A DNA stretch of 31,649 nucleotides from JAPLKX01 sp035530195 (GCA_035530195.1 DATKVG010000011.1:1-31649); one strand, 5' to 3'; shown: positions 1-7,823, counted from the stretch's first letter. Notes: generated by a model from the letters alone, not told the origin. Program-made: numbers and translations.

Positions 1-1245
1 CACCGCCGCCGTCAGCGGGTCGTGCAACATCGCCTGCTTGAGCAGGTCGACGTCCCCGTGCACGGCCGCCTCGACAGACATCCGCTGCACGCTCACGCTC
101 GCGTTGCACGTCGCCGCGCACGCCAGCGGAAGTGCCCCAACCACCGCCATGTTCAGCCCCGTCCGGTCCACGTACCCCGGCGCCTCGATCACGCAATCCG
201 CCGGCAGGTTCGATATGATCCCCCGGTTCACGGTATTGAAATGGCCCCGGTAGACGCGCCCCGTCTCCATCGCCTCGATGATATAGCTGCCGTGTTCCAA
301 CGACCGGTTCTCTGGGCTGTACCGTGGCGCCGGCTCGTTGAGCCATTTCGGGAAATCCGTCTCGAACCAGTTCCGGCTCTCCTGGCAAATCCGCAGGTAT
401 CCGCCCGTCTCGCCGTTAATCCAATCCGAAAGGTCGACCCACTTCCTTATCTCACCCGGGCGCTTCCGGTACCACGGCACGTACTCCGACACGTGCCCGT
501 TGCTCTCCGTCGTGTAATAACCGAACCGGCGCAGCATGTCGATCCGGACTTTCTCCGTCTTGCTGTACACCGGATGCCGCTCGAATGCCCGCAACAGGTT
601 CACCCTGAGTTCCCGCCCGCGATGTTTCACCGACACATACCACGTCTGGTGGTTGATCCCCGCGCACGTGATATCCAACTCCGCACGCGGAATCCCCAGT
701 ACCTCCGCTATCTGCCGGCAGCCGCCCTCGACGCCGTGGCACAACCCAATCGTGCTCACGCCACCATACTTGTCGCACGCCCACGTCAGCATCGCCATCG
801 GGTTCGCGTAGTTCATGAAAACCGCGCCCGGCGCCACTTCACGGATGTCGCGGCAAATGCCCAGCAGCACTGGTATGCCCCGCTGACCGTACATGATGCC
901 GCCCGGGCAAAGCGTGTCGCCCACGCACTGGTCGATCCCGTACTCGAGCGGGATGTCGATGTCGAGCTGAAACGCATCGAGCCCGCCCACGCGAACCGTG
1001 CAGAAAACGTAATCCGCGCCATCGAGCGCTTTGCGCCGGTTCGTCGTGGCGGTCAGTTTGGCCGGTTTCCCGTTCGCCCGGATGTCCCGCTCCGTCAACT
1101 GACGAACCATCTCGAGGTTGTTCCGGTTGATGTCCGTAAACGCGAACTCCGCCTCGCCGAGTTCCGGAACCGTCAGGATATCCTGGACCAGTTTCCGCGT
1201 AAACCCGATGCTGCCCGCGCCAATCATGGCTATTCTTGGGGGCAT
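1..1245 (-). CDS. GH4 family alpha-galactosidase/alpha-glucosidase (MelA-like), 3' end cut by window
   Basis: Glycoside hydrolase family 4 enzyme, which cleaves alpha-glycosides (galactosides, glucosides or galacturonides) in the cytoplasm by an NAD+- and divalent-metal-dependent oxidation/elimination route. The N-terminus MPPRIAMIGAGSIGF is a Rossmann NAD-binding loop. GLCHGVEGG (Cys169-His170) and GINHQTW (Asn198-His199) are the family's metal and substrate motifs. 415 residues are visible with no stop, so the last few dozen residues of a usual 430-480 aa protein lie outside the window. The ATG at 1243-1245 is chosen because GAGGAG lies just upstream; an ATG 5 bp further up is out of frame. 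It lies downstream of a terminator-like hairpin and close to other sugar genes, so a role in oligosaccharide use fits. The exact substrate cannot be read from sequence. Confidence 0.9.
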   Translation of the reverse strand, partial: MPPRIAMIGAGSIGFTRKLVQDILTVPELGEAEFAFTDINRNNLEMVRQLTERDIRANGKPAKLTATTNRRKALDGADYVFCTVRVGGLDAFQLDIDIPLEYGIDQCVGDTLCPGGIMYGQRGIPVLLGICRDIREVAPGAVFMNYANPMAMLTWACDKYGGVSTIGLCHGVEGGCRQIAEVLGIPRAELDITCAGINHQTWYVSVKHRGRELRVNLLRAFERHPVYSKTEKVRIDMLRRFGYYTTESNGHVSEYVPWYRKRPGEIRKWVDLSDWINGETGGYLRICQESRNWFETDFPKWLNEPAPRYSPENRSLEHGSYIIEAMETGRVYRGHFNTVNRGIISNLPADCVIEAPGYVDRTGLNMAVVGALPLACAATCNASVSVQRMSVEAAVHGDVDLLKQAMLHDPLTAAV

Positions 1246-1270
1246 TCCATATCTCCTCTATAACCATAAA

Positions 1271-1307
1271 CCAAGGGACGCCGACCCAAACCGGCCGCGT
1301 CCCTTGG
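1271..1307 (-). terminator. Hairpin after the DUF5615 gene, possible intrinsic terminator
   Basis: Perfect 11-bp inverted repeat CCAAGGGACGC (1271-1281) / GCGTCCCTTGG (1297-1307) with a 15-nt loop. On the minus strand it is followed by TTTATGGTTATAG, a moderately U-rich tail. It lies about 60 bp past the DUF5615 stop and 26 bp before the GH4 start, so it could end the upstream pair or act as a leader structure for the GH4 gene. Confidence 0.5.
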
Positions 1308-1368
1308 TCAATCTTATTCCGTGGCGACGGCCCCACAAATGCCGGGGCGGCCTACAATGCCCGGGCTC

Positions 1369-1719
1369 TTACTCGAAAGGACGCACACGCACCCGCCGCC
1401 TATCGACCGTCACAATTGCGGCCGACTCCAAATCGCCTCCGTATGAGGCCAGCACTCGGAGGCACACGTTTCCCTGTTCGCGGCCCGAAAAACCCACCAG
1501 CCGCAGAATCCCATTGTGGGGAAGCCGGTGGACAATCGCCAGTTCGCCGAAGTCCTTGTCCAGCGTCACCAGCACGCGCTGTTCCCGATGGGCGCGCGCA
1601 AGGATCTCTTCATCCCCCGGATCCTCCTCGCAGTCGCCGCCCCAAACCACCTCGTGGCCGGCTTCGCGAAGCACCGCCTTTGCGCCGCCCCACACGCAGG
1701 TGTCCAAGAGCAGCCTCAT
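1369..1719 (-). CDS. DUF5615 PIN-like protein, putative toxin partner
   Basis: 116-aa protein of the DUF5615 family, small PIN-fold-like proteins usually paired with DUF433 proteins and regarded as toxin-antitoxin candidates. Visible family features: MRLLLDTCVW at the N-terminus with an early acidic residue, AGHEVVWG, and the central DEEILARAHREQRVLVTLDKDFG with clustered Asp/Glu that match PIN metal-ligand positions. The ATG at 1717-1719 overlaps the stop of the DUF433 gene as ATGA (1716-1719), indicating translational coupling. Longer upstream in-frame starts would overlap the partner extensively and were rejected. No activity has been shown by the sequence; the toxin role is inference from family and arrangement. 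Confidence 0.85.
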   Translation of the reverse strand: MRLLLDTCVWGGAKAVLREAGHEVVWGGDCEEDPGDEEILARAHREQRVLVTLDKDFGELAIVHRLPHNGILRLVGFSGREQGNVCLRVLASYGGDLESAAIVTVDRRRVRVRPFE

Positions 1720-1967
1720 GGGGCCGATTCCGACACGACCGGCTCCACTCGCTCGTGACCCACGACCCGTTGCGCGTAAACCAGGCACGCCCGAATGTCT
1801 TCCGGCTCAAGCCACGGGTAACCTTCCAGGATTGTCTCTTCCGTGTCGCCCACGGCCAGCATCCCGAGCACATGCTCGACCGCCAGGCGGCGCCCCCGAA
1901 TGATGGGTTTGCCCCCAAAAATCCGAGGGTTCACCGTGATCCGCTCCAACAGCCTTGTCTCATCCAT
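1716..1967 (-). CDS. DUF433 protein, putative antitoxin partner of DUF5615
   Basis: 83-aa DUF433 protein, a small winged-helix-like family typically encoded just upstream of DUF5615. The motif RITVNPRIFGGKPIIRGRR is the family signature, followed by VEHVLGMLAVGDTEETILEGYPWLEPEDIRACLVYA, which also fits. The ATG at 1965-1967 is preferred over an in-frame TTG at 1971-1973 because the AAAGGAC ribosome binding site (1974-1980, minus) is about 7 nt from the ATG but abuts the TTG. Its TGA overlaps the next gene's ATG. The family is presumed to bind DNA and neutralise its partner; this is inferred. Confidence 0.87.
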   Translation of the reverse strand: MDETRLLERITVNPRIFGGKPIIRGRRLAVEHVLGMLAVGDTEETILEGYPWLEPEDIRACLVYAQRVVGHERVEPVVSESAP

Positions 1968-2284
1968 GGCCAAGTCCTTTCAAAAAGCCGTTCGCCCTCC
2001 AATCATTATACTCAAAACTTCAACCCTTTCCTTCTCGCCAAGATGCCGTCCACCCAACGTTTCTCGTCGCTGCTTGATGGGTCTTGATGGGTATAGAGCG
2101 GACAACGCCTGGGCGAGGCTCCAGAAGCGGGGGGGCGTTGCCGATAGCGTCGTCTACGAGGAATCGTTTCATGGCCTCGCTGCGGCCGGCGCTGAACAGG
2201 ATCATCACTTGGTGGACACGGTCGAGGACGGTTATGGCGGGCGATGCCGACAGCGTTCACAACCACACCGCCGTCAATCGTTTG
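1968..2284. other. Gap between DUF433 and the oxidoreductase gene; possible eroded coding remnant
   Basis: About 310 bp. Apart from the candidate -10 box near 2005, it holds a short minus-strand frame (2020-2208) with protein-like stretches such as MMILFSAGRSEAMKRFLVDD, and another frame ending WVDGILARRKGLKF (to 2012). Neither has a good start or a recognisable family. A near-tandem CCCATCAAG repeat lies around 2075-2092. This may be an eroded gene or chance; no function is claimed. Confidence 0.2.
2005..2010 (-). promoter_or_regulatory. Candidate -10 box for the DUF433/DUF5615 pair
   Basis: A perfect TATAAT on the minus strand, 38-43 nt upstream of the DUF433 ATG, would give a leader of about 30 nt. 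No convincing -35 hexamer lies 16-18 bp further upstream, so this is a weak or activator-dependent candidate. Confidence 0.35.
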
Positions 2285-3424
2285 TCAGACCTTTTCCCAC
2301 ACGCCCGTCTTGGCCGACTTGAGCACCGTGTCGCACACCATCTGCGTTTCGAGCGCGTCGCGGAAATTCGGCCTCGCCGGGTTTTTTGTGCCCAGCCCCT
2401 CGAGGAAATCCGCCAGCGCGTTGATGAACGTGTGCTCGTAGCCAATTACGCACCCCGGAACCCACCAATGCTTCATGTACGGGTGGTCCGAGTCTGTGAC
2501 CAGGATTGTCCGCCAGCCGACCACATGCGAGTCGTCCTTATGATTGTAATACTGAAGCTGGTGCGCGTCTTCCAAGTCAAAGTAAATCGAACCCAGTTCG
2601 CCGTTGACCTCGAACGTGTTCTGGTTCTTCCGCCCGCGGGCGTACCGCGTCGATTCGAACGTGGCCAGGGCGCCGTTTTTGAACCGCGCCAGGAACGCGC
2701 ACGCATCGTCGATACCCACCGGCTTGGTTTTCTTCGGGTCGTCCTGCAGCGGCCGCTCCTTCACGAACGTCTCCGTCATCGCCGTCACCTTGTCGACGCC
2801 GCCGATCAGCCAGATGGCCGTGTCGATCGAATGCGCCAGCAGGTCGCCCGTCACCCCGCTCCCCGCCACGTCGATATCGAGCCGCCAAAGCGTAGCGCCG
2901 CCCTGCGGCACGTTCGGGTTGATTGTCCAGTCCTGCAGGTATTTCGCGCGGTAATGGAACACCTTCCCGATCCGGCCCTCGTCGATAAGCTGTTTCGCCA
3001 GCGTGATCGCGGGCACCCGGCGGTAGTTGAACCATACCATGTTCGGCACGCCGGCTTTCTCGACCGCCTCCGTCATCGCCCGCCCTTCTTCGGCGTTCAT
3101 CGCCAGCGGTTTCTCGCACAGCACCATCTTCCCGGCCTGCGCCGCCGCGATTGCTATGTCTTTGTGCGTGTTGTTCGGGCTGCAGATATCGATCACGTCG
3201 ATGTCTTTCCGGTCGATCAACCGCCGCCAATCCGTCTCGACCGATTCCCAGCCCCAGTTCGCCGCAAACGGCTCCACCTTCTCCGCTTTGCGCGCGCACG
3301 CCGCTTTCAGCACCGGCTGGTAGCCGAGGTCGAAAAAGCGGTTCACTTTAAGGTAGGCGTTCGAGTGGGCACGGCCCATGAACCCGTAGCCGATCAGCCC
3401 CACATTAAGTTTTTTCTTGGCCAT
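2285..3424 (-). CDS. Gfo/Idh/MocA family NAD(P)-dependent oxidoreductase
   Basis: 379-aa cytoplasmic sugar or inositol dehydrogenase of the Gfo/Idh/MocA family. The N-terminus LNVGLIGYGFMGRAHSNAY is the Rossmann dinucleotide loop, CEKPLAMN is the conserved EKP motif, and DVAGSGVTGDLLAHSIDTAIWL carries the substrate-site Asp and His of the C-terminal domain. No signal peptide is present, unlike the paralogue at 8060-9409. The start ATG at 3422-3424 has an AGAGAG ribosome binding site. It is the last gene of a three-gene operon after the isomerase-like and cupin genes, with a 55-bp gap, so it probably oxidises or reduces a sugar that those enzymes interconvert. The substrate is not evident. Confidence 0.92.
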   Translation of the reverse strand: MAKKKLNVGLIGYGFMGRAHSNAYLKVNRFFDLGYQPVLKAACARKAEKVEPFAANWGWESVETDWRRLIDRKDIDVIDICSPNNTHKDIAIAAAQAGKMVLCEKPLAMNAEEGRAMTEAVEKAGVPNMVWFNYRRVPAITLAKQLIDEGRIGKVFHYRAKYLQDWTINPNVPQGGATLWRLDIDVAGSGVTGDLLAHSIDTAIWLIGGVDKVTAMTETFVKERPLQDDPKKTKPVGIDDACAFLARFKNGALATFESTRYARGRKNQNTFEVNGELGSIYFDLEDAHQLQYYNHKDDSHVVGWRTILVTDSDHPYMKHWWVPGCVIGYEHTFINALADFLEGLGTKNPARPNFRDALETQMVCDTVLKSAKTGVWEKV

Positions 3425-3479
3425 GGCGTCTCTCTCCGTTTATCCTCGCAACGTAGAAGCGGCATCCTGCCGCTTTGCA

Positions 3480-4379
3480 TTAAGCCCCGTATTTCTTGTT
3501 CAGTTCGTCGATAGCCTTTTTGCAGTCGGCCGTCACGGCCCACGCGTCCGGCCAGAAGCACAGGTCGATCGTCCACCAATTGTGCGGCACCCCCGCCCGG
3601 TTCAGTTCCGGCAGCAGTTCGCCGAAATTCAGCACACCCTGGCCAAACGGCGCGTGTGTGCTTGTCTCATCGCCGTGCAGCGTCCCGTCTGAATCGATCA
3701 GGTGGAGGTGGTTGATCTTCCCGCGCAGTTTCTGCGCCAACTCGAGCGCGCCGCCCGGCAGCGTCTCTTTCTTGCCTGGCTGGCGCGCGCCGACCGCGGC
3801 GCACATGTGGGCGTGGCACGTGTCGAACTGGACACCGAAATTGTCGTCGCCCACCTCGTCGACAATCCGCAGGATGTCCGACGGCTTGTTAAACGCGAAA
3901 CCCGGCTCGAACTCCCACGTCACGTAAACACCCTTGGCCGCGGCGTCCCGCGCGCACACTTTCCACGTTTTCACCACCCGCGCCCGAGCCGTGTCTTCAT
4001 CCACCTCGTCAAAAACCGTCGGCGGCTGAACGCAATCCACCCGGATCCCAGGAATCCCCATGTCCACGCAGAAATCGACGTTCTTCTTGAATTCGGCCAA
4101 ATAGTGCGAGTTATCGTCGGTATTGATCAGCTTCTCGCCCCAAAGGTTTGCCGCCAAACCCGAAAACGCCAAACCCGCGTCCGCCAATTGCTGCTTCACC
4201 CGCGCCCGGTCTTCTTTTGTCGGCAGATTATCCGGGTTGGGGTGAACACCAAACCCGCCCAACTCCACCCCGTCAAACTTCAGTTCGGCGAGCTTGCGGA
4301 CCACCTCGTCCCACGGAACCGGGTTGTCCGTATACGGCCCTATCGAATACGCCCACGAGCCGATCGATATTCTCTTCAT
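3480..4379 (-). CDS. Sugar phosphate isomerase/epimerase (xylose-isomerase-like TIM barrel)
   Basis: 299-aa protein of the AP-endonuclease-2/xylose-isomerase-like TIM-barrel family. Metal-site signatures are visible: FDGVELGGFG near the start, WEFEPG, FGVQFDTCHAHM and INHLHLIDSDG, which supply the Glu/Asp/His ligands. Members interconvert ketose and aldose sugars, inositols or keto-sugars, often together with Gfo/Idh/MocA enzymes, as here. Two starts are possible. The ATG at 4383-4385 overlaps the upstream stop as ATGA but abuts the AAAGG site. The ATG at 4377-4379 has AAAGG 6 nt upstream and is preferred. Either way it is tightly coupled to the cupin gene. Confidence 0.88.
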   Translation of the reverse strand: MKRISIGSWAYSIGPYTDNPVPWDEVVRKLAELKFDGVELGGFGVHPNPDNLPTKEDRARVKQQLADAGLAFSGLAANLWGEKLINTDDNSHYLAEFKKNVDFCVDMGIPGIRVDCVQPPTVFDEVDEDTARARVVKTWKVCARDAAAKGVYVTWEFEPGFAFNKPSDILRIVDEVGDDNFGVQFDTCHAHMCAAVGARQPGKKETLPGGALELAQKLRGKINHLHLIDSDGTLHGDETSTHAPFGQGVLNFGELLPELNRAGVPHNWWTIDLCFWPDAWAVTADCKKAIDELNKKYGA

Positions 4380-4381
4380 GG

Positions 4382-5626
4382 TCATCCTTTCTTATACGCA
4401 CCCACCTTCGGCGCGTTCGGGTTTACCTCCGGGCCGAAATACCGCAACAGCACCAGCGGGCATTCTTTCCCCAGGTTCTCCACCACCACGCCTTCTTTGG
4501 CCGCCGTGGCGCTGATGAACACCTCGTCTTCCGTCATCTCGCCATACCGGATCATGGCCGGGCACTCGAGCGGCATCTTGCCGATCCGGCCACGGCCCTG
4601 CATCGTGATCACGCCCGACGCACCCTTGTCTTTCAGCGTCATCTTGACGCCCGGCTGGACCGTCAGTTCCTTCGCCGAGAAATACTGTTTCCCGCCGATC
4701 TTCCCATAAACAACCCACCGGTCCACGTACCCTTCCGACGCCGTATTCCCGTCCGGGATCGGCTCGAGGAAGTGATTGTCCTTAAAGTGCGTATCGAGGT
4801 TCGTCTCCCAGTCAATCAGGTCGACGATATAATCCAGGTCCCACTTCTTGTCTTCGGGCACGTCTTTCACCAGCAGTTCGCGCGGTACCGGCCGCCCCTC
4901 GACGATCGACTGGTACATCCCGAACACGTCGCTGCCCCATTGCGGCTCATACGTCACCAGCGACCCCGGCGCGTGCAGAATGCACGGCCCAACAAGCCAG
5001 CCCGTCTCCGCCGTCAGCCGGTACGCTTTCGCGTAATCGAGGATGCCGTTGTCCCCTTCGTTCCACCGCTCGATACACCGCCGCACGTCTTCCCGCCTCG
5101 TCCCTGGCTCGAGCCCAAAGTACGTGTGCGGGAAATTGTTACCTATCGCGTTCAATTGCGGCGGGAAATAATACGCTTCCGGTTTCCCCTCGCGGCCCAG
5201 CGCCTTGACCTGCTCCGTATTCTGGTGAAGGTGGTGCGGAATTGGCCCCATGTTGTCGAAAAACTTGCTGTACACCGGCCACCGCTTGTACTTCTTCCAG
5301 ATATCCGCACCGATCAAGTCCGCGCCGAGCGCCGAAACCGCGTCACGAAGCGTAAACCGCTTCATCTTGTCGAGTACGTAACTCAGCCCCTCGTCGTCCG
5401 GCGCGCCCTCGTTGTCCGCGTGCGTCGTCGACGCAAACCAACGCTCATCAATACCGCCCCGGTGAGTGCCAAGCGCGTAATAATCGTTCGGATGCAGTTT
5501 CAACCGTAAGCCCGGCTGAAGAAACGACCGAGGCACCCAGTTCGGCCCAAGCCGCAAAATGCCGTCCCCGGCCTCAAACGCCTTTTTCGCCGCAACGACC
5601 ACGCCGTTCCCGCGTACCGTGTCCAT
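4382..5626 (-). CDS. Phosphomannose isomerase-like cupin protein
   Basis: 414-aa protein resembling the type I mannose-6-phosphate isomerase/cupin fold. Seen: LHPNDYYALGTHRGGIDERWFAS, IPHHLHQNTEQV, GKPEAYYFPPQLN and PHTYFGLEPG, where His/Glu clusters match the cupin metal site (the PEAYY motif is typical), and a second cupin barrel near residues 320-400. The start ATG at 5624-5626 has AAGGAGT 6 nt upstream; an upstream in-frame ATG lacks one and would overlap the promoter. It is the first gene of the sugar operon and overlaps the isomerase-like gene by the ATGA junction. Likely a sugar or sugar-phosphate isomerase, but the length and sequence are not those of classical ManA, so no symbol is given. 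Confidence 0.7.
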   Translation of the reverse strand: MDTVRGNGVVVAAKKAFEAGDGILRLGPNWVPRSFLQPGLRLKLHPNDYYALGTHRGGIDERWFASTTHADNEGAPDDEGLSYVLDKMKRFTLRDAVSALGADLIGADIWKKYKRWPVYSKFFDNMGPIPHHLHQNTEQVKALGREGKPEAYYFPPQLNAIGNNFPHTYFGLEPGTRREDVRRCIERWNEGDNGILDYAKAYRLTAETGWLVGPCILHAPGSLVTYEPQWGSDVFGMYQSIVEGRPVPRELLVKDVPEDKKWDLDYIVDLIDWETNLDTHFKDNHFLEPIPDGNTASEGYVDRWVVYGKIGGKQYFSAKELTVQPGVKMTLKDKGASGVITMQGRGRIGKMPLECPAMIRYGEMTEDEVFISATAAKEGVVVENLGKECPLVLLRYFGPEVNPNAPKVGAYKKG

Positions 5627-5672
5627 ATCCGACTCCTTGTGGTTTGGCCGATGATTTCGCGCCAGAAGCTCT

Positions 5673-5701
5673 TTTATAGCATTGCGCCCCGACAAGAGCA
5701 A
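5673..5701 (-). promoter_or_regulatory. Sigma-70-type promoter of the sugar operon
   Basis: On the minus strand TTGCTC (5696-5701) and TATAAA (5673-5678) are separated by exactly 17 bp. Transcription would start near 5666, giving a leader of about 40 nt to the cupin gene ATG at 5626. This is the best-matching promoter on this side of the window. Confidence 0.65.
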
Positions 5702-5712
5702 GTCTACCAGCC

Positions 5713-5775
5713 GCGAAAAACAGGGATTGGCTCCCTCCGAGTCCCCGAGGACGGTGCCTGTCCCCGCCTTTCGGG
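5713..5775. repeat. Dispersed palindromic element, degenerate copy
   Basis: Contains GCGAAAAACAGGGATTGGCT and GTGCCTGTCCCCGC, which match the element at 7901-7992 (GCGAAAAACGGGGACTGGCT and GTGCCTGTCCCCGC). Spacing between the two blocks is shorter here (about 32 bp versus 61 bp) and the terminal palindrome is less perfect. It lies just upstream of the sugar-operon promoter. Confidence 0.55.
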
Positions 5776-5850
5776 ACCCTTCAACTCTTCCTTTTCCCTT
5801 GACAGCACGCTGATATTCTTGGACCTACAAACACCGCAACCCGCCCCGCT

Positions 5851-5943
5851 TCAGTCGAACACCAATTCAAAACTGAAGAAGTCGATCAGCAGCGCCACGA
5901 TAAACTGAAACACGCCTTGCAACAACTCGATCAACGTAAACAT
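5851..5943 (-). CDS. Acidic hydrophobic micropeptide, 30 aa, unknown function
   Basis: A 30-codon frame beginning MFTLIELLQG and ending FFSFELVFD. It has only acidic charges (two Glu, two Asp, no Lys or Arg) and is otherwise Leu/Ile/Val/Phe rich, so it should form a single membrane-associated or amphipathic helix. A consensus GGAGGT lies 8 nt before the ATG, with a second AGAGGA nearer, which is what argues it is translated. It lies just downstream of a terminator that ends the 36-codon gene (6058-6168), a peptide of similar character. Too short for family recognition. Alternatives: a type I toxin-like peptide, a small membrane-protein regulator, or a peptide signal. Confidence 0.6.
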   Translation of the reverse strand: MFTLIELLQGVFQFIVALLIDFFSFELVFD

Positions 5944-5976
5944 GTCCTCTTACCTCCATTGATCAGAACAACATAG

Positions 5977-6022
5977 AAAAAGCCACCCTCTCCCGCGGAG
6001 TATGAGTCCCGCGGCGGGTGGC
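5977..6022 (-). terminator. Intrinsic terminator between the two micropeptide genes
   Basis: Minus-strand hairpin with GCCACCC (5982-5988) pairing GGGTGGC (6016-6022), plus an inner CCGCGG self-complementary pair. It is followed on the minus strand by TTTTTCTAT (T-run at 5977-5981). It lies about 35 bp past the stop of the 36-codon gene and about 35 bp before the 30-codon ATG, so it either ends the first transcript or attenuates the second gene. Confidence 0.75.
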
Positions 6023-6057
6023 AAATCTGGGGAATTGGTTTTGACCCGGGTTCTGTC

Positions 6058-6168
6058 TTACAAAAGGTCGTCTACCAGGCCAATGAAGAAGTTCGCGATT
6101 GTGTTCACAACATCCATAATGAAATCAGCAATCGCGTCGGCCAGATCTCCTACGAACAAGCCCTTCAT
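6058..6168 (-). CDS. Acidic amphipathic micropeptide, 36 aa, unknown function
   Basis: A 36-codon frame starting MKGLFVGDLADAIADFIMD and ending FFIGLVDDLL, then TAA. Asp residues recur at i, i+3/i+4 positions (8, 11, 15, 19) amid Ile/Phe/Val/Leu, so a helix would be strongly amphipathic, with a net charge near -5. A purine-rich GAGGGAG site lies about 7 nt upstream of the ATG, and a terminator follows the stop. Together these indicate a real small gene. It resembles the neighbouring 30-codon peptide in size and composition, though not in alignable sequence. The function is unknown; phenol-soluble-modulin-like or type I toxin-like roles are only analogies. Confidence 0.65.
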   Translation of the reverse strand: MKGLFVGDLADAIADFIMDVVNTIANFFIGLVDDLL

Positions 6169-6213
6169 GATTTTCTCCCTCGCTAGTTTACACTTGTGTT
6201 GTTCCCACTGGAC

Positions 6214-6244
6214 GTATTATGCCTAATTCGCGTGTTAATATCAA
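6214..6244 (-). promoter_or_regulatory. Candidate promoter of the 36-codon micropeptide gene
   Basis: Minus-strand TTGATA (6239-6244) and TAATAC (6214-6219) with a 19-bp spacer, longer than ideal. It would give a leader of about 40 nt. The surrounding 60 bp is clearly AT-richer than the adjacent coding DNA, which supports a promoter. Confidence 0.4.
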
Positions 6245-6323
6245 GTGAAAACCAAACCAGGGGCCGCTACCCCTGCCCGGGACCCCGGGCAAGCGTCTTA
6301 GCGGCTGCCTGAGGGAGCCCTGA

Positions 6324-7823
6324 ATGGCTACTGACATCGACACGTTGCGCGAAATGCTCGGCTCGATTGCCGACATCCGATCCGCACTCGCCCTGCTCGA
6401 ATGGGACCAGGAGACCCATATGCCGCCACGAGGCGGCGACGCACGCGCAAACCAGATCGCCACCGTCTCCGCCATCGCACACCGGGAATTCACAAACCCT
6501 GCGCTCGGCGATATCCTCGATGAACTCCACGATAAAGCCGGCGAGATCGACCCCGACGACGCCGTGCTCGTCGCCGAAACGCTCTACGACTACAACAGAG
6601 CCCGAAAGCTGCCCGAAAGGTTTGTGCAGGAACTCGCCCAGGAACAAAGCCGCGCATTCCAGACATGGGTCAAAGCCAGGGCCGAGTCCAACTGGCCCCT
6701 GTTCCGCCCCCACCTCGAGAAGATCGTCGATCTCCTCCGGCAGAAAGCCGAATTCCTCGGGTACCAGGGCTCGCCCTACAACGCCCTCCTCGAAGAGTTC
6801 GAGCGGGGCATGACGGCCGAACAACTCCGCGAGATCTTCAACAACCTCGGGGCGCGGCAGAGCAAACTCGTCAAGGAAATCGCCGACTCCGGCCGGCAGC
6901 CCGGCGGCGCCTGGCTCGACCAGCACTGGCAGGAACAGGTCCAGTGGGATTTCACCATGCTTGTCCTGAAAGACCTCGGGTTCAACCTCCAAGCCGGCCG
7001 CCAGGACAAATCGCTCCACCCGTTCACCACCACCATCGACATCACCGACGTCCGGATCACCACACGAATCGACTCCCGAAACCCGTTCAAGGCGCTCGAC
7101 GGCACCGTTCACGAGTTCGGCCATGCCCTCTACGAGCAGAACTTCCTGGAAAAAGACCGCGGAACGCCGCTGGCCAACGCCCCCTCGCTCGGGCTGCACG
7201 AATCGCAGTCGCTCGGGTGGGAAAACATGATCGGGCGCAGCCTCCCGTTCTGGACCCACTACACCCCGCTCCTCCAGCAGCAGTTTCCCGGCCATCTCGA
7301 CAACGTGACCGCCCAGCAGGTGTACCGCGTCGTCAACCGGGTCGAGCCCTCCCTGATACGCGTCGACGCCGACGAATGCACCTACAACCTCCATATCATC
7401 GTGCGGTTCGAGATCGAAACCGCACTTATCGAAGGTAAGATGAACGTGGCGGAAGTCCCTGAGGCGTGGAATGCTAAAGTAAAGCAATACCTTTCAATCG
7501 ATGTCCCCGACGACGCCCACGGCTGCCTCCAGGACGTCCACTGGGCCCACGCCGCCATGGGCTATTTCCCCAGCTACGCGCTCGGAAACCTGTACGCCGC
7601 CCAGATGTTCGAGGTCATCCAGCGCGACCTGCCCAACCTCTGGGACAACGTCCGGGAAGCCGAGTTCGGCCCGCTCCGCGAATGGTTGCGCGGCCACGTC
7701 CACGTTCACGGCAGGCGGAAAACCGCACGCCAACTCGTAAAAGAAATCTCAGGCAAGGAACCGTCCTCCGAGCCTTACCTGAGTTACCTCGAAACCAAGT
7801 ACAGCAAACTCTACGGACTCTGA
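6324..7823 (+). CDS. Carboxypeptidase M32 (Taq carboxypeptidase family)
   Basis: 499-aa zinc metallocarboxypeptidase of family M32, a cytosolic enzyme that trims C-terminal residues from peptides with broad specificity, and full family length. The zinc site HEFGH is at residues 263-267, with the third-ligand motif HESQSLGWEN from residue 292. Other family blocks are DVRITTRI and IRVDADECTYNLHIIVRFEIE. The N-terminus SALALLEWDQETHMPPRG is also typical (usual form WDQ.T.MP). The ATG at 6324 has GAGGGA 8 nt upstream. It is a lone plus-strand gene, divergent from the micropeptides and followed by its own terminator. Confidence 0.96.
   Translation: MATDIDTLREMLGSIADIRSALALLEWDQETHMPPRGGDARANQIATVSAIAHREFTNPALGDILDELHDKAGEIDPDDAVLVAETLYDYNRARKLPERFVQELAQEQSRAFQTWVKARAESNWPLFRPHLEKIVDLLRQKAEFLGYQGSPYNALLEEFERGMTAEQLREIFNNLGARQSKLVKEIADSGRQPGGAWLDQHWQEQVQWDFTMLVLKDLGFNLQAGRQDKSLHPFTTTIDITDVRITTRIDSRNPFKALDGTVHEFGHALYEQNFLEKDRGTPLANAPSLGLHESQSLGWENMIGRSLPFWTHYTPLLQQQFPGHLDNVTAQQVYRVVNRVEPSLIRVDADECTYNLHIIVRFEIETALIEGKMNVAEVPEAWNAKVKQYLSIDVPDDAHGCLQDVHWAHAAMGYFPSYALGNLYAAQMFEVIQRDLPNLWDNVREAEFGPLREWLRGHVHVHGRRKTARQLVKEISGKEPSSEPYLSYLETKYSKLYGL

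Noticed and set aside
22..1263. Long plus-strand open frame opposite the GH4 gene
   Set aside because: Low-complexity Arg/Pro/His-rich translation typical of a high-GC antisense shadow; the minus-strand frame has the GH4 motifs and a ribosome binding site.
2084..3514. 476-codon plus-strand open frame
   Set aside because: Antisense to the Gfo/Idh/MocA gene; Arg/Val/His-rich with no recognisable domain.
3702..5509. Long plus-strand open frames opposite the isomerase-like and cupin genes
   Set aside because: Shadows of well-supported minus-strand genes; no motifs.
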